From contig NZ_JAAIYA010000005.1 in assembly GCF_010894405.1 (NCBI RefSeq), forward strand, positions 496,001-560,000: a stretch of 64,000 nt of DNA. The letters run 5' to 3'. The position numbers and the translations under genes are program-made. This document shows positions 26,777 through 38,685 of the stretch, piece after piece. The DNA comes from Pyxidicoccus caerfyrddinensis (lineage in GTDB: Bacteria > Myxococcota > Myxococcia > Myxococcales > Myxococcaceae). The number at the start of each line of letters is the position of its first letter. Within the stretch, counting starts at the first letter, position 1. The notes under the pieces were generated by a model. That model worked only from the letters and a program-made list of their open reading frames with translations, did no database searches and had not been told where the DNA came from.

Positions 26777-28909
26777 ATGCATTTCAACCCGCTGACGCTG
26801 CTCCTGGTGCAGCTCATCGTCATCATCGGCGCATCGCGACTCATTGGCCGGGGGGCGAAGTGGCTGGGGCAACCGCTGGTGATAGCGGAGGTGGTGGCGG
26901 GCATCGTCCTGGGCCCGTCACTCCTGGGGTGGTTGGCGCCGGGGGTGATGGGGGCGCTGTTCCCCGCGTCGTCGATGCCAGCGCTGACGATGCTGAGCCA
27001 GGTGGGGCTGGTGCTGTTCATGTTCCTCATCGGCCTGGAGCTGGACCCGCGGATGTTGAAGGGGCGGGGACACGCGTCGGTGGCCATCAGCCACACCAGC
27101 ATCATCGTCCCCTTCGCGCTGGGCGCGGGCGCGGCGGCGCTGTGGCTGTACCGGAGCCTGTCGGACCCGGCGGTGCCCTTCTCGTCCTTCGTGCTCTTCA
27201 TGGGCGTGGCGATGAGCATCACCGCCTTCCCTGTGCTGGCTCGCATCCTCACGGAGCGGGGGCTGCTCCAGTCGAGGGTGGGCACGGTGGCCATTGCCTG
27301 CGCGGCGGTGGACGACGTGACGGCGTGGTGCCTGCTGGCCTTCGTCGTCTCCATCGTCCGGGCGTCGGACCTGGCGCACGCGGCGCTCACCACGATGTTC
27401 GCTCTGCTCTACATCGGCTTCGTGCTGGTGGTGGTGCGCCCCTTCCTGGCGCGGCTGGGCGCGCGGGTGGCGAGCCGCGAGGGGCTGACGCAGAACGTGG
27501 TGGCGGGCACGCTGGTGCTGCTGCTGGCGTCCGCGTGGGTGACGGAGCTCATCGGCATCCACGCGCTCTTCGGCGCGTTCCTCTTCGGCGCCGTCATCCC
27601 CAAGGAGGGCGGGCTGGCGGAGGCGCTCGCGGAGAAGCTGGAGGACGTGGCGGTGGTGTTGCTGCTGCCCGTCTTCTTCGCCTTCAGCGGGCTGCGCACG
27701 CAGATTGGCTTGCTGAACAGCGTGGAGGCCTGGGCCACCTGCGGCGTCATCATCCTGCTGGCGGTCCTGGGCAAGTTCGGCGGCAGCGCGGTGGCGGCGC
27801 GGCTGACGGGGATGCCCTGGCGCGAGGCGGGCGCGGTGGGCGTGCTGATGAACACGCGCGGGCTGATGGAGCTCATCGTGCTCAACATCGGCCTGGACCT
27901 GGGCGTCATCTCGCCGCAGCTCTTCACGATGATGGTGCTGATGGCGCTGGTGACGACGTTCATGACCACGCCGCTGCTGCGCTGGTTCTATGCGACGGAG
28001 GAGATGGCGAGGGACAGGTTCTCCCCGCCGGTGTCGCTGGAGCCGGGCCCCGCGCCCTACAGCGTGCTGATGTGCGTGTCACATGGGCAGGCGGGGCCGG
28101 GCATGGCGTCCGTGGCGCGGGCGCTGGTGGGCGGGGAGCGGGCGCAATTGCACGCGCTGCACCTGGTGCCGCCCGAGCGCGCGCCGCTGTTGCCGGAGGC
28201 GGAGCGGAGTGTGCCCTCGGAGGGTGCGCTGGTGCCGCTGCTGGGGCGCGCGGAGAAGCTGGGGCTGGCGGTGCGGCCGCTGTCCTTCGTGTCCGCCGAG
28301 CCCGCCGCGGACATCGTGCGCACGGCGCAGGCGCGGCGCGCGGACCTGGTGCTGCTCGGGTGGCACAAGCCGCTCTTCAGCCAGACGGTGCTGGGCGGCA
28401 CGGTGCACGAGGTGATGGAGGCGGCGTCGGGCACGGTGGCGGTGCTGGTGGACCGGGGGCTGTCGGACGTGAAGCGCGTGCTGGTGCCCTTCATCGGCAG
28501 CCGGCATGACCGGGCCGCGCTGGGGCTGGCGCGGCGGATGATGCAGCAGGCGGGCGCGGAGGTGACGGTGCTGCACGTGACGTCGGACCTGGGCGGCAGC
28601 GGCGCGCGGGCGCAGGTGGATGAGTTGTTCCCCTCCGAGGAAGGCGGCGTGCGGCTGAAGGTGGTGCGGCACGACGCGCCGGACGAGGCCGCGCTGGAGG
28701 AGGCGCGCCACGGGTATGACCTGGTGGTGGTGGGCGTGGGCGCGCAGTGGGGCCTGGAGGACCGGCTCTTCGGCCTGCACCGCGAGCGCATCATCCGGGA
28801 CGCGCCGGGCTCGCTGCTCGTGGTCCGCCACCCGGAGCCGGCTCCGGCCGCGGAAGCCGCCGCCGAGGAGGCACGTGACTCGGAGCGCGCGATGCCGGCG
28901 CGGGGCTGA
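26777..28909 (+). CDS. Kef/CPA2-type cation:proton antiporter with C-terminal universal-stress domains
   Basis: A 710-aa protein. The N-terminal about 400 residues form a Na+/H+-exchanger-type membrane domain with some 12 hydrophobic segments; FLIGLELDPRML, VDDVTAWCLLAFV and MNTRGLMELIVLNIGLDLGVI are CPA2 hallmarks. Residues of about 425-560 and 560-695 are two UspA-like alpha/beta domains (ADLVLLGWHKP, SGTVAVLVDRG, YDLVVVGVGAQWGLE, SLLVVRHPE) that probably gate transport in response to nucleotide or redox state. There is no KTN/RCK domain, unlike KefB/C. The ATG at 26777 has GGAGGG just upstream. The ion is not determined. Confidence 0.9.
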   Translation: MHFNPLTLLLVQLIVIIGASRLIGRGAKWLGQPLVIAEVVAGIVLGPSLLGWLAPGVMGALFPASSMPALTMLSQVGLVLFMFLIGLELDPRMLKGRGHASVAISHTSIIVPFALGAGAAALWLYRSLSDPAVPFSSFVLFMGVAMSITAFPVLARILTERGLLQSRVGTVAIACAAVDDVTAWCLLAFVVSIVRASDLAHAALTTMFALLYIGFVLVVVRPFLARLGARVASREGLTQNVVAGTLVLLLASAWVTELIGIHALFGAFLFGAVIPKEGGLAEALAEKLEDVAVVLLLPVFFAFSGLRTQIGLLNSVEAWATCGVIILLAVLGKFGGSAVAARLTGMPWREAGAVGVLMNTRGLMELIVLNIGLDLGVISPQLFTMMVLMALVTTFMTTPLLRWFYATEEMARDRFSPPVSLEPGPAPYSVLMCVSHGQAGPGMASVARALVGGERAQLHALHLVPPERAPLLPEAERSVPSEGALVPLLGRAEKLGLAVRPLSFVSAEPAADIVRTAQARRADLVLLGWHKPLFSQTVLGGTVHEVMEAASGTVAVLVDRGLSDVKRVLVPFIGSRHDRAALGLARRMMQQAGAEVTVLHVTSDLGGSGARAQVDELFPSEEGGVRLKVVRHDAPDEAALEEARHGYDLVVVGVGAQWGLEDRLFGLHRERIIRDAPGSLLVVRHPEPAPAAEAAAEEARDSERAMPARG

Positions 28910-28982
28910 GGGGATGGGCGTGCACCCGCGCATCACCCCACGGCTGTTCCGCTCGTCGTCCGCGAGGAGCTAGAGGGGAGCC

Positions 28983-29801
28983 ATGCACCTGGGCGCCACC
29001 CTGCGGCTGTTGCGTGTGGACGCGGGCGTGTCCCTCCGGGACATGGCCCGGCGCATCGGCGTGTCGAGCGCGTACCTCAGCCGTGTGGAGCACGGCCTGG
29101 ACGCGCCGCCCACGGCCGAGCGGCTGGCGGCCATCGCCCGCGAGCTGGACGTGCCGCCCGCGCTGCTGATGGACGTGGCCCAGCGGGTGAGCCCGTATGT
29201 GGCGGGCTACCTGGAGGACGTGCCGGGCGCCGGGACGCTCTTCCTCGAAATCGCGCGGCGGCGGCTCGCGGGCGCGCAGCTCGCGAAGGTGCGCGCCTTC
29301 CTGGACGCGGAGTTCCCGGTGCGCGCCGGGCGTGATGACGGGCCTGTGCCGCCGCTGGCCCCGCTGCTGGCCCCGGAGCGGGTGGTGGTGCGGCTGTCCT
29401 GCACGGGCTGGGACGACGTGCTGGACGTGGTGGCCGGGCGCCTGGGCGCGGCGCTGCCGGGCACGGACGCCGTCCACCTGGTGGAGGAGCTGCGGCGCCG
29501 CGACGCGGAGTCCTCGTGCGCGGTGGGCGGCGGCGTGGCGGTGCCTCACGCCGTCCTCCCGGGCGCCGTGCCGGTGGCGGCCCTGGTGACGCTGGCGAAG
29601 CCGCTGAAGGTGGACACGCCTGACGGCCAGCCCCTGCGGCTCGTGGTGGCGACGGTGGACGGAGGCCGCTGCAGCGCCCGGCTCGTGCGCCTGGCCCACG
29701 TGGCGAGGCTTGCCGCCCACGGGCTCGCGGAGCGCCTGCTGGACGCGCGTCAGCCCCGAGAGGTGCTGTCCGTGCTGGAGGAGCTGGAGTCGCTGCGCTG
29801 A
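28983..29801 (+). CDS. XRE-type HTH regulator fused to a PTS EIIA-like domain
   Basis: A 272-aa protein. Residues 1-70 are a classical XRE helix-turn-helix (LRLLRVDAGVSLRDMARRIGVSSAYLSRVEHG). Residues of about 125-272 resemble a PTS EIIA type-2 (PtsN-like) domain. The phosphorylatable-His motif is present as AVGGGVAVPHAV, close to the PtsN pattern GxGIAIPH. It follows the antiporter by 73 bases on the same strand. PtsN in enterics regulates potassium transport, so a control link to the adjacent antiporter is plausible but is inference. GAGGGGAG before the ATG supports the start. Confidence 0.85.
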   Translation: MHLGATLRLLRVDAGVSLRDMARRIGVSSAYLSRVEHGLDAPPTAERLAAIARELDVPPALLMDVAQRVSPYVAGYLEDVPGAGTLFLEIARRRLAGAQLAKVRAFLDAEFPVRAGRDDGPVPPLAPLLAPERVVVRLSCTGWDDVLDVVAGRLGAALPGTDAVHLVEELRRRDAESSCAVGGGVAVPHAVLPGAVPVAALVTLAKPLKVDTPDGQPLRLVVATVDGGRCSARLVRLAHVARLAAHGLAERLLDARQPREVLSVLEELESLR

Positions 29802-29804
29802 CGC

Positions 29805-30560
29805 TCAGCCGGCGCGGTACACCCAGCTCACCCAGCCGCCCAAGTCGCGGTAGCCCAGCCGCCGGTACATGCCCTTCGCCTGCGGCGTCGCCTGGAGCAC
29901 GGACGCCTTCATGCCCCGGGCTCGCGCCCCGGCGAGCAGCCCACGCATGACTTCCGATGCCAGCCCTCGCCCCCGGGCCTCCGGCGCCGTGGCCACCATG
30001 AACACGCCCGCGGTGTCCCCCACGTCCTGTGAGAAGCCGCAGGCCAGGGGGCGGCCCGCCTCGCACGCCAGCAGCGTGTGGACGGGCAGCGGGGGTCCCT
30101 GGTTCCACACCTCCAGCGTGCCGCTCCACTGGCCCCAGACGGCGACGTTGAGCGCCACCAGCTCGCGCAGCGTCTCTGGGACTTCGAGCGGAATCGAGGG
30201 CGGGACGTCCGGTGCCTCCGCCAGCACCAGCCCCATGGCGTCCGAGAGGTGCTCGTCGGGCCGGTAGCCGGCGGCGCCCAGCACCCGCCCGCCCGTTTCA
30301 CTCCCGGGGGGCACCACCACGCGCCACGCCGGCACGCCCTGCGCCCGGAAGAAGTCCTCCACCGCGGGCAGGGCGGCGGCCAGCGCCTCCGTGTCCGTGA
30401 AGTACACCTGTTGGAAGTGCAACTCCTTCGCCAGGTCAGGCAGGCAGAAGGCGTCCACGGACGGCAATTCCAGGTGGCGCAACTGGCCCCGTTGCCGCTG
30501 GAGGTGGCGGAAGGCGATGACGTTGGTGAGCAGGCGCGCGGTCAGTTCGGCATTCGTCAT
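29805..30560 (-). CDS. GNAT-family N-acetyltransferase
   Basis: A 251-aa protein. The ATG at 30560 (MTNAELTARLL) is preferred over the frame's far start at 30644, which enters the promoter region of the divergent gene. The C-terminal half holds the acetyl-CoA motif VATAPEARGRGLASEVMRGLL (a Q/RxxGxG/A-type loop) and a terminal KGMYRRLGYRDLG strand typical of GNAT. The N-terminal half is a variable domain like those of two-domain GNATs. Substrate unknown. It converges on the XRE-EIIA gene with 3 bases between stops. Confidence 0.85.
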   Translation of the reverse strand: MTNAELTARLLTNVIAFRHLQRQRGQLRHLELPSVDAFCLPDLAKELHFQQVYFTDTEALAAALPAVEDFFRAQGVPAWRVVVPPGSETGGRVLGAAGYRPDEHLSDAMGLVLAEAPDVPPSIPLEVPETLRELVALNVAVWGQWSGTLEVWNQGPPLPVHTLLACEAGRPLACGFSQDVGDTAGVFMVATAPEARGRGLASEVMRGLLAGARARGMKASVLQATPQAKGMYRRLGYRDLGGWVSWVYRAG

Positions 30561-30642
30561 TTGGACGCGGTGAAACGTAGAACATCCGGTCGCGCAAAAG
30601 CGCGCACCAGCGGGCCAGGGCAGGTAGGGTGCGCGCACGCAC

Positions 30643-33712
<3,070 letters not shown>

Positions 33713-33833
33713 GGCTGTCGTGTCACCGTCCCCTCTCCCCTCGTGGGAGAGGGGACGTGTGTGGGTTGTCCCGCATCGAGAATGTGGGCCGCCCCCGGTT
33801 GAGTGGGACGGCTCCCGGGAGGCACCGCCGTTC

Positions 33834-35168
33834 ATGTTGACCGCGCTGACGGTCCAGAACTTCAAGAGCTACTTCAGGGCGGAGTTGCCTCTGGCGGAGC
33901 TCACCGTCCTCATTGGGGCCAACGCCTCGGGCAAGAGCAACCTCATCGAGGCGCTGCAGTTCCTGTCGTGGCTCGCTCGTGGGCGGCGACTCTCTGAAAT
34001 CCTCTACGCGCTCAAAGAGCGTCAACTGGACGTCCGTGGGCCCATCGCGCGGCTGGCGTTCGGCAGTGAGGATTCATTCATCCTCGGCTGCCAGATTCTC
34101 TCCGCGCCCCATCATGGCATTGCCATGGAGGTGGCCATCGGACTTCGGGAAGATGGGCTCCACGTCCTGGATGAGAGAGCCTTCGAATTCGATGGGCGCT
34201 CAGAAGCGTCTCCCATTGAAAAGGGAGATTGGCTCTACGACGGCCAGCTGCGCTCGCGGCTCGATATCTACAGCGGCGATGTCAATGTCGCGTACAGCAT
34301 CCGTGAAGGCAGTGATTTCAAGGTAGCTGTCTGCTCTGACCAGCAAGCCTTCTTCACGCAGTTGACCACGCCCGCGCGCTTCGGTGGCGAAGATGGCGCA
34401 CAGCACATCCCCAAGGCAGCAAAGCTGCTCCAGTCCACGCTGGAATCCATCCTGTTCCTGGACTCGGCTCCACGCAGGATGCGCGAGTACAGCTTCACGG
34501 TGGACCGTGTGCTTCAGGGGGACGGCTACAACCTGTCCGCCGTCCTGTATGACCTCTGTGAGAGGCAGCAGCGCAAGGCGCAGGTGCTGGACTTCGTGCG
34601 CGCCCTTCCCGAGCAGGACATCCTCGATGTGACCTTCCTCAAGACGCCGCGAGAAGAGGTCATGGTTCAGCTCACCGAAGGCTTCGGTGGGCAGTCCCGA
34701 ACCTATGAAGCGGCGCTGCTTTCTGACGGCACCTTGCGTGTGCTCTCCGTGGCGGCAGCCCTGCTCTCCGTACCCGAGGGCGCGCTCGTGGTCATCGAGG
34801 AGATCGACAATGGCGTTCACCCCACGCGGGCGAAGCTGTTGCTCGACAACATCCAGCGTGTGGCTCGTGCTCGAAAGCTGCGCGTGCTTCTCACGACGCA
34901 CAACCCGGCCCTGCTCGACGCCATCCCCACCGATGCCATTCCCGACGTCGTGGCTTGCTATCGCGACCCCAAGGATGGTGACAGCCGGCTGATGCCGCTG
35001 AGGGACCTGCCGGACTACCCGGAACTGGTGGCGCAGGGGCCTGTGGGGCAGCTCGTTACCCGGGGCATTCTGGAGCGCTACCTCAAGCATCCGAAGACAC
35101 CCGAAGAAAAGGCGGCCCAGGCCCGGAAGGTCCTGGAGATGCTCCAATCTCCTTCGAGCGAGCCGTGA
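33834..35168 (+). CDS. ABC-type (AAA_21/RecF-SMC-like) ATPase, first gene of ATPase-PIN pair
   Basis: A 444-aa protein from the ATG at 33834, which follows GGGAGG. The N-terminus MLTALTVQNFKSY leads to Walker A GANASGKSN. The signature-like LSDGTLRVLS, Walker B ALVVIEEIDNGVHP and H-loop LTTHNPALLD are in canonical order, and coiled-coil content between them is modest. This is the OLD/RecF/AAA_21 layout found in many bacterial defence ATPases. There is no TOPRIM nuclease domain fused; instead, the next gene overlaps by 4 bases and encodes a PIN-like nuclease. GC is visibly lower than in flanking genes, suggesting transfer. The exact system is not recognised. Confidence 0.85.
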   Translation: MLTALTVQNFKSYFRAELPLAELTVLIGANASGKSNLIEALQFLSWLARGRRLSEILYALKERQLDVRGPIARLAFGSEDSFILGCQILSAPHHGIAMEVAIGLREDGLHVLDERAFEFDGRSEASPIEKGDWLYDGQLRSRLDIYSGDVNVAYSIREGSDFKVAVCSDQQAFFTQLTTPARFGGEDGAQHIPKAAKLLQSTLESILFLDSAPRRMREYSFTVDRVLQGDGYNLSAVLYDLCERQQRKAQVLDFVRALPEQDILDVTFLKTPREEVMVQLTEGFGGQSRTYEAALLSDGTLRVLSVAAALLSVPEGALVVIEEIDNGVHPTRAKLLLDNIQRVARARKLRVLLTTHNPALLDAIPTDAIPDVVACYRDPKDGDSRLMPLRDLPDYPELVAQGPVGQLVTRGILERYLKHPKTPEEKAAQARKVLEMLQSPSSEP

Positions 35169-35641
35169 GCATCTGCATCGTCGACACGAGCATCTTCTGC
35201 AACCTGCTCTCCGTGCCGAACCGCTGCCAGCAGCGCGACGCGGTGCTCGTGCAGCTACGGGAGAAGCTCAAGGCGAAGGAAACCCTGCTGCTGCCGATGA
35301 CCACCATCCTGGAAACAGGCAACCACATCGGTCAGAACGGGGATGGGAACGAGCGGCGACGCGCCGCGAAGCAATTCGCCGAGCAGGTCAAGCTCGCCCT
35401 GGATGGCGGATCGCCCTTCATCCCCACGCGCTTCCTCACACGGGAGTCGTTGGCGAAGTGGCTGGATGATTTCCCGAACTGGACCCTGCGCAGCGACTCC
35501 AGGGGAAAGGGTAGCGGGCTCGGGGACCTGTCCATTGTGAAGGACTTCGAGCAGCAATGTGAGCTGTCCCGTGGCCACCGCGTCTACATCTGGTCGCTCG
35601 ACGAGCACCTCGCCAGCTACGACCGTGCTCCCACGGTGTGA
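35165..35641 (+). CDS. PIN-like nuclease, partner of the upstream ATPase
   Basis: A 158-aa protein. Its GTG overlaps the ATPase stop (GTGA), so translation is coupled. Acidic residues sit where PIN RNases place their metal site: Asp7 in VDTSIFCNLL, Glu50 in TTILETGNH, Asp121 in GLGDLSIVKD and Asp146 in SLDEHLASY. The PIN fold cuts RNA (or DNA) in Mg-dependent fashion. Pairing with an ABC-type ATPase suggests a gated toxin or effector. It is distinct from VapBC because the partner is an ATPase, not a small antitoxin. Codon use resembles the ATPase gene, with more A/T in third positions than the flanking core genes. Confidence 0.75.
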   Translation: MSICIVDTSIFCNLLSVPNRCQQRDAVLVQLREKLKAKETLLLPMTTILETGNHIGQNGDGNERRRAAKQFAEQVKLALDGGSPFIPTRFLTRESLAKWLDDFPNWTLRSDSRGKGSGLGDLSIVKDFEQQCELSRGHRVYIWSLDEHLASYDRAPTV

Positions 35642-35691
35642 CGTCCTCGGGTTGGCCCTCCTGAACCCTCCCTGGTAGGTTTCTCCCCACC

Positions 35692-36465
35692 ATGAGGAAG
35701 ACCCTGTCCGGCGTGTACGTACTGCTTCTCTGCCTGGGGACGTCCGTGGCGGCGGCCAGGGAGCGGGAAGCAGCCGTCCGGAACATCTATCTCTCGGACC
35801 ATCCGAACGACACTGCGCTCCAGGTGTACGTCACCGGCCAGGTGGCGACCGTCCTCCGCTTCGAGAAAACCTGTGACGCACAGGGGCCGAAGCTCCTGGG
35901 ATGGGAAGGGCGGTTCGAGCCCCCGGTCGTCGGTGGCAGGTCCGTGCTCCTCGTGCCGCTCCAGAACCTTGAGCCTGAAGACCGGCTACCGCTCCTGGTG
36001 AAGTTCACGGATGGGGCGGAAGTACCGTTCATCGTTACTGCACGGGACGGCCAGGGGGACCATCAGGTGAATGTGTTCCCTGACCGCAGGGCCTCGAAGG
36101 CAGTGCATGCGGCCCTGGCGGATGCGCTCGTGCGCGAGCGGGTGCTCAGGGAGGAGAACGACCGGTACCGCAAGGAGAAGACCTCACCCGACCATGCCCT
36201 GGCCTCGCTGCTGGTCAGCGATGGCATCAGGCAGACCCCGTTCGTCGAGCGTAAGAAGTGGTTGTTCAGGGATGGCGGAGTGGAGATGGCCGTCCGCGTC
36301 TATTCGGGCAAGGCCAAAGCCGCCGTCGTGTTCCACATCACGAACCAGGACACGGAGCGTCAGTGGTCGGATGATGGCTTCACCAATCTCGCGTTGGAGT
36401 TCTTCCGCGATGACGGACTCCAGCAGGGATACGTTCTGCTGGATCACCACCTTGCACGTGAGTAA
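35692..36465 (+). CDS. DUF2381 (TIGR02268) family exported protein, possibly C-terminally short
   Basis: A 257-aa protein with a signal peptide (VLLLCLGTSVAAAR). The pattern REAAVRNIYLSDHPNDTALQVYVTGQVATVLRF and the middle block ending KKWLFRDGGVEMAVRVYSGKAKAAVVFHITN fit the myxobacteria-specific DUF2381 family, usually found next to Ser/Thr kinase genes. From memory, most members run about 30 residues further with another conserved strand block; here it ends at LLDHHLARE, so a premature stop or divergence at the 3' end is possible. It is followed 11 bases later by the lipoprotein gene. No kinase is adjacent. Confidence 0.75.
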   Translation: MRKTLSGVYVLLLCLGTSVAAAREREAAVRNIYLSDHPNDTALQVYVTGQVATVLRFEKTCDAQGPKLLGWEGRFEPPVVGGRSVLLVPLQNLEPEDRLPLLVKFTDGAEVPFIVTARDGQGDHQVNVFPDRRASKAVHAALADALVRERVLREENDRYRKEKTSPDHALASLLVSDGIRQTPFVERKKWLFRDGGVEMAVRVYSGKAKAAVVFHITNQDTERQWSDDGFTNLALEFFRDDGLQQGYVLLDHHLARE

Positions 36466-36476
36466 GAGCGGCGGCC

Positions 36477-36965
36477 ATGCCTCCAACCCGAGCACGACGA
36501 CCGGCCTGGGTGGCCCTGGTCCTTGCCATCGCAGGCTGCTCTGCTTCCGGTGTTTCGCTTCGGCCTGATGGGACCCCCGGACCGCAGGAGTGCTCGGAGG
36601 AGGCGCTCAAGACGATGCGCATCCTTCGTTTGCGGGTGAGTGACTCCGCAGACGTCGAGTTGGATGCCAACCAGATCGACGCAAGGCCCATCACGCTCTA
36701 CGACGGCCCGGTGGAGAGCTACCTGGACAGCCAGCTCGGGACGCTCGAACCGGGAACGCGCCTGTATGGGCGGGTCTGGACGGGCGGGCCGCAGGTCGTC
36801 GTCCGATTCTACGAAGCACATCCGCCGGATGGAGACGCCGTCCCCATCTGCGCGGTGGCGCGCCTGGGGAATGGGCAGCTGCGCAAACGTCCTGACTCGA
36901 AGCCCGGCACGGCCATCCTGGACTACTCCGGCGCGTCGGTCTTCGTGGTCAACGCGTTCCGGTAG
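36477..36965 (+). CDS. Hypothetical lipoprotein paired with the DUF2381 gene
   Basis: A 162-aa protein with a lipobox at LAIAGC (about residue 20). The mature domain is small and beta-rich and has no motif I can name. It begins 11 bases after the DUF2381 stop and is presumably co-transcribed. In other myxobacteria such lipoproteins sit with DUF2381 and a Ser/Thr kinase; here the kinase is missing or elsewhere. Function unknown. Confidence 0.65.
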   Translation: MPPTRARRPAWVALVLAIAGCSASGVSLRPDGTPGPQECSEEALKTMRILRLRVSDSADVELDANQIDARPITLYDGPVESYLDSQLGTLEPGTRLYGRVWTGGPQVVVRFYEAHPPDGDAVPICAVARLGNGQLRKRPDSKPGTAILDYSGASVFVVNAFR

Positions 36966-37140
36966 CCATCCCTCGGGCCGAGCGGGCGATGTTCCATCCG
37001 CCTGCCCCGGCTTTCCGTTCGCGGAACACTCCGGTGCGCTCAGGTTCCGTGGCGTGCCGGGCGGTCCGCGTACAGATACTCCTCAGGCCACGGTGAGGCG
37101 GGCCCCAGGCCCCTTCCCCTTCGCACCCGAGGAGACGCAC

Positions 37141-37968
37141 ATGGGCAGCGACAAAGCGGTAGCGGGCGGAGAGCGCATGCCCGTCGTCTTCATGCCGCAC
37201 GGCGGAGGCCCCTGGCCTTTCGTCGACATGGGCATCGACGACAAGCCGGGCATCGCGGCGCTGACGGAGTACCTCCAGTCGGTGCGCACCCTGCCGAAGA
37301 CGCCGCCGAAGGCGCTGCTGGTCGTCTCCGCGCACTGGGAGGAGCCGGTGCCGACGGTCATGACGAGCCCCCGTCCGCCCATCCTCTACGACTACTACGG
37401 CTTTCCGCCCGCCTCGTACCAGATTACCTGGCCGGCGCCGGGCCACCCCCAGCTCGCGGCGCGCGTCCAGGAACTACTCGGCGCCGCGGGCTTCCAGACG
37501 GCCACCGACGCACAGCGTGGCTATGACCACGGCACCTTCATCCCGCTCAAGCTGACGTACCCGGACGCGGATGTCCCCACGGTGCAGCTATCGCTGGTGC
37601 AGGGACTGGACCCCGAGGTGCACCTGGCGATGGGCCGCGCGCTCGCGCCGCTGCGCGACGAGGGCGTGTTCATCATCGGCAGCGGCATGTCGTACCACGA
37701 CCTCCGGGGCTTCTTCGGCCCGGGGGCGCTGCGCACGTCGGAGGCGTTCGACGTCTGGCTGCGCGAGACGGCCACGCTCGACGCGAAGGCGCGGGACGCC
37801 CGGCTGGCTGCCTGGAACACGGCGCCCTCGGGGCGCCAGTCGCATCCCCGCGAGGAGCACCTGCTGCCCCTGATGGTCATCGCGGGTGCGGCCGGAGCGG
37901 ACCGGGGCACCGTCGCCTACAACGGCACTTTCATGGGCGTGCGGCTGTCCGCGATTCACTTCGCCTGA
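37141..37968 (+). CDS. Class III extradiol dioxygenase (DODA-like)
   Basis: A 275-aa protein. The ATG at 37141 follows GAGGAG, while the frame runs back to 36640 through unrelated DNA. It has the LigB/DODA layout: the metal-binding His in MPHGGGPWPF, the second in SAHWEEPVP, and further segments YDYYGFPPASYQI and GYDHGTFIPLKLTYP, GSGMSYHDLRGF and a late HPREEHLLPLMVIAGA His. These enzymes open catechol-type rings such as DOPA using Fe(II) or Zn(II). The physiological substrate is unknown. Stand-alone gene with 175 bases of non-coding DNA upstream. Confidence 0.92.
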   Translation: MGSDKAVAGGERMPVVFMPHGGGPWPFVDMGIDDKPGIAALTEYLQSVRTLPKTPPKALLVVSAHWEEPVPTVMTSPRPPILYDYYGFPPASYQITWPAPGHPQLAARVQELLGAAGFQTATDAQRGYDHGTFIPLKLTYPDADVPTVQLSLVQGLDPEVHLAMGRALAPLRDEGVFIIGSGMSYHDLRGFFGPGALRTSEAFDVWLRETATLDAKARDARLAAWNTAPSGRQSHPREEHLLPLMVIAGAAGADRGTVAYNGTFMGVRLSAIHFA

Positions 37969-38046
37969 CGTCGTCCAACCCGCCCCCGCTGTACCTCTGT
38001 CCTGCGTGGGTTGACTGTGCCGTGGCTCCAGCGGCAACCATGGGCC

Positions 38047-38685
38047 ATGTACGTCCCCCGCCACTTCCACGAGGAAGACCCGGAGCGCATCCTCGCGCTC
38101 ATGAAGCAGCACGCCTTCGCCACGCTGGTGACGGTGGGCGAGGACGGCGCGCCCTTCGCCACGCACCTGCCCTTCCTCGTCGAGCGTGACGCGTCGGGCG
38201 CCACCCGACTGCTCGCGCACATGGCCCGGCCCAACCCGCAGTGGCGGGCCTTCGCCGCGGAGCGGGACGTGCTCGTCCTCTTCCAGGGGCCGCACGGGTA
38301 CGTGTCCCCCACGTGGTACGCGACGGCGCCGCAGGTCCCCACGTGGAACTACGTCACCGTGCACGCCTACGGCCGTCCCCACGTCCTCGAGTCGCCCGAC
38401 ACGGTGCTGCGCGTGCTGCGCGACACCGCGGCCCTCTACGAGGCCGGCAACCCCGAGCCCTGGCGTCCCGAAGCCGTGGACGACTACGTGCGCCGGCTGA
38501 TGGCGGGCATCGTCGCCTTCGAGGTCCGCGTGTCCCGGCTGGAGGGCAAGTTCAAGCTCAGCCAGAACAAGGGCGAGGAGGACCGGCGCGGCGTCATCGC
38601 CGGGCTGGAGCGCAGCCCCCTGCCTGGCGACCGGGAGCTGGCGGTGCTGATGCGCACGCGCGAAGGCTGGACAGCGGGCGGCTAA
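38047..38685 (+). CDS. PaiB-type FMN-binding negative regulator
   Basis: A 212-aa protein starting at the ATG at 38047. It opens MYVPRHFHEEDPERILALMKQHAFATLVT and has FQGPHGYVSPTWY, VPTWNYVTVHAYG and KLSQNKGEEDRRGVIAGLE, all PaiB hallmarks. In Bacillus, PaiB is an FMN-binding regulator of sporulation and degradative-enzyme genes; in myxobacteria its role is not established. The preceding dioxygenase gene ends 78 bases upstream, so co-transcription is possible. Confidence 0.92.
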   Translation: MYVPRHFHEEDPERILALMKQHAFATLVTVGEDGAPFATHLPFLVERDASGATRLLAHMARPNPQWRAFAAERDVLVLFQGPHGYVSPTWYATAPQVPTWNYVTVHAYGRPHVLESPDTVLRVLRDTAALYEAGNPEPWRPEAVDDYVRRLMAGIVAFEVRVSRLEGKFKLSQNKGEEDRRGVIAGLERSPLPGDRELAVLMRTREGWTAGG

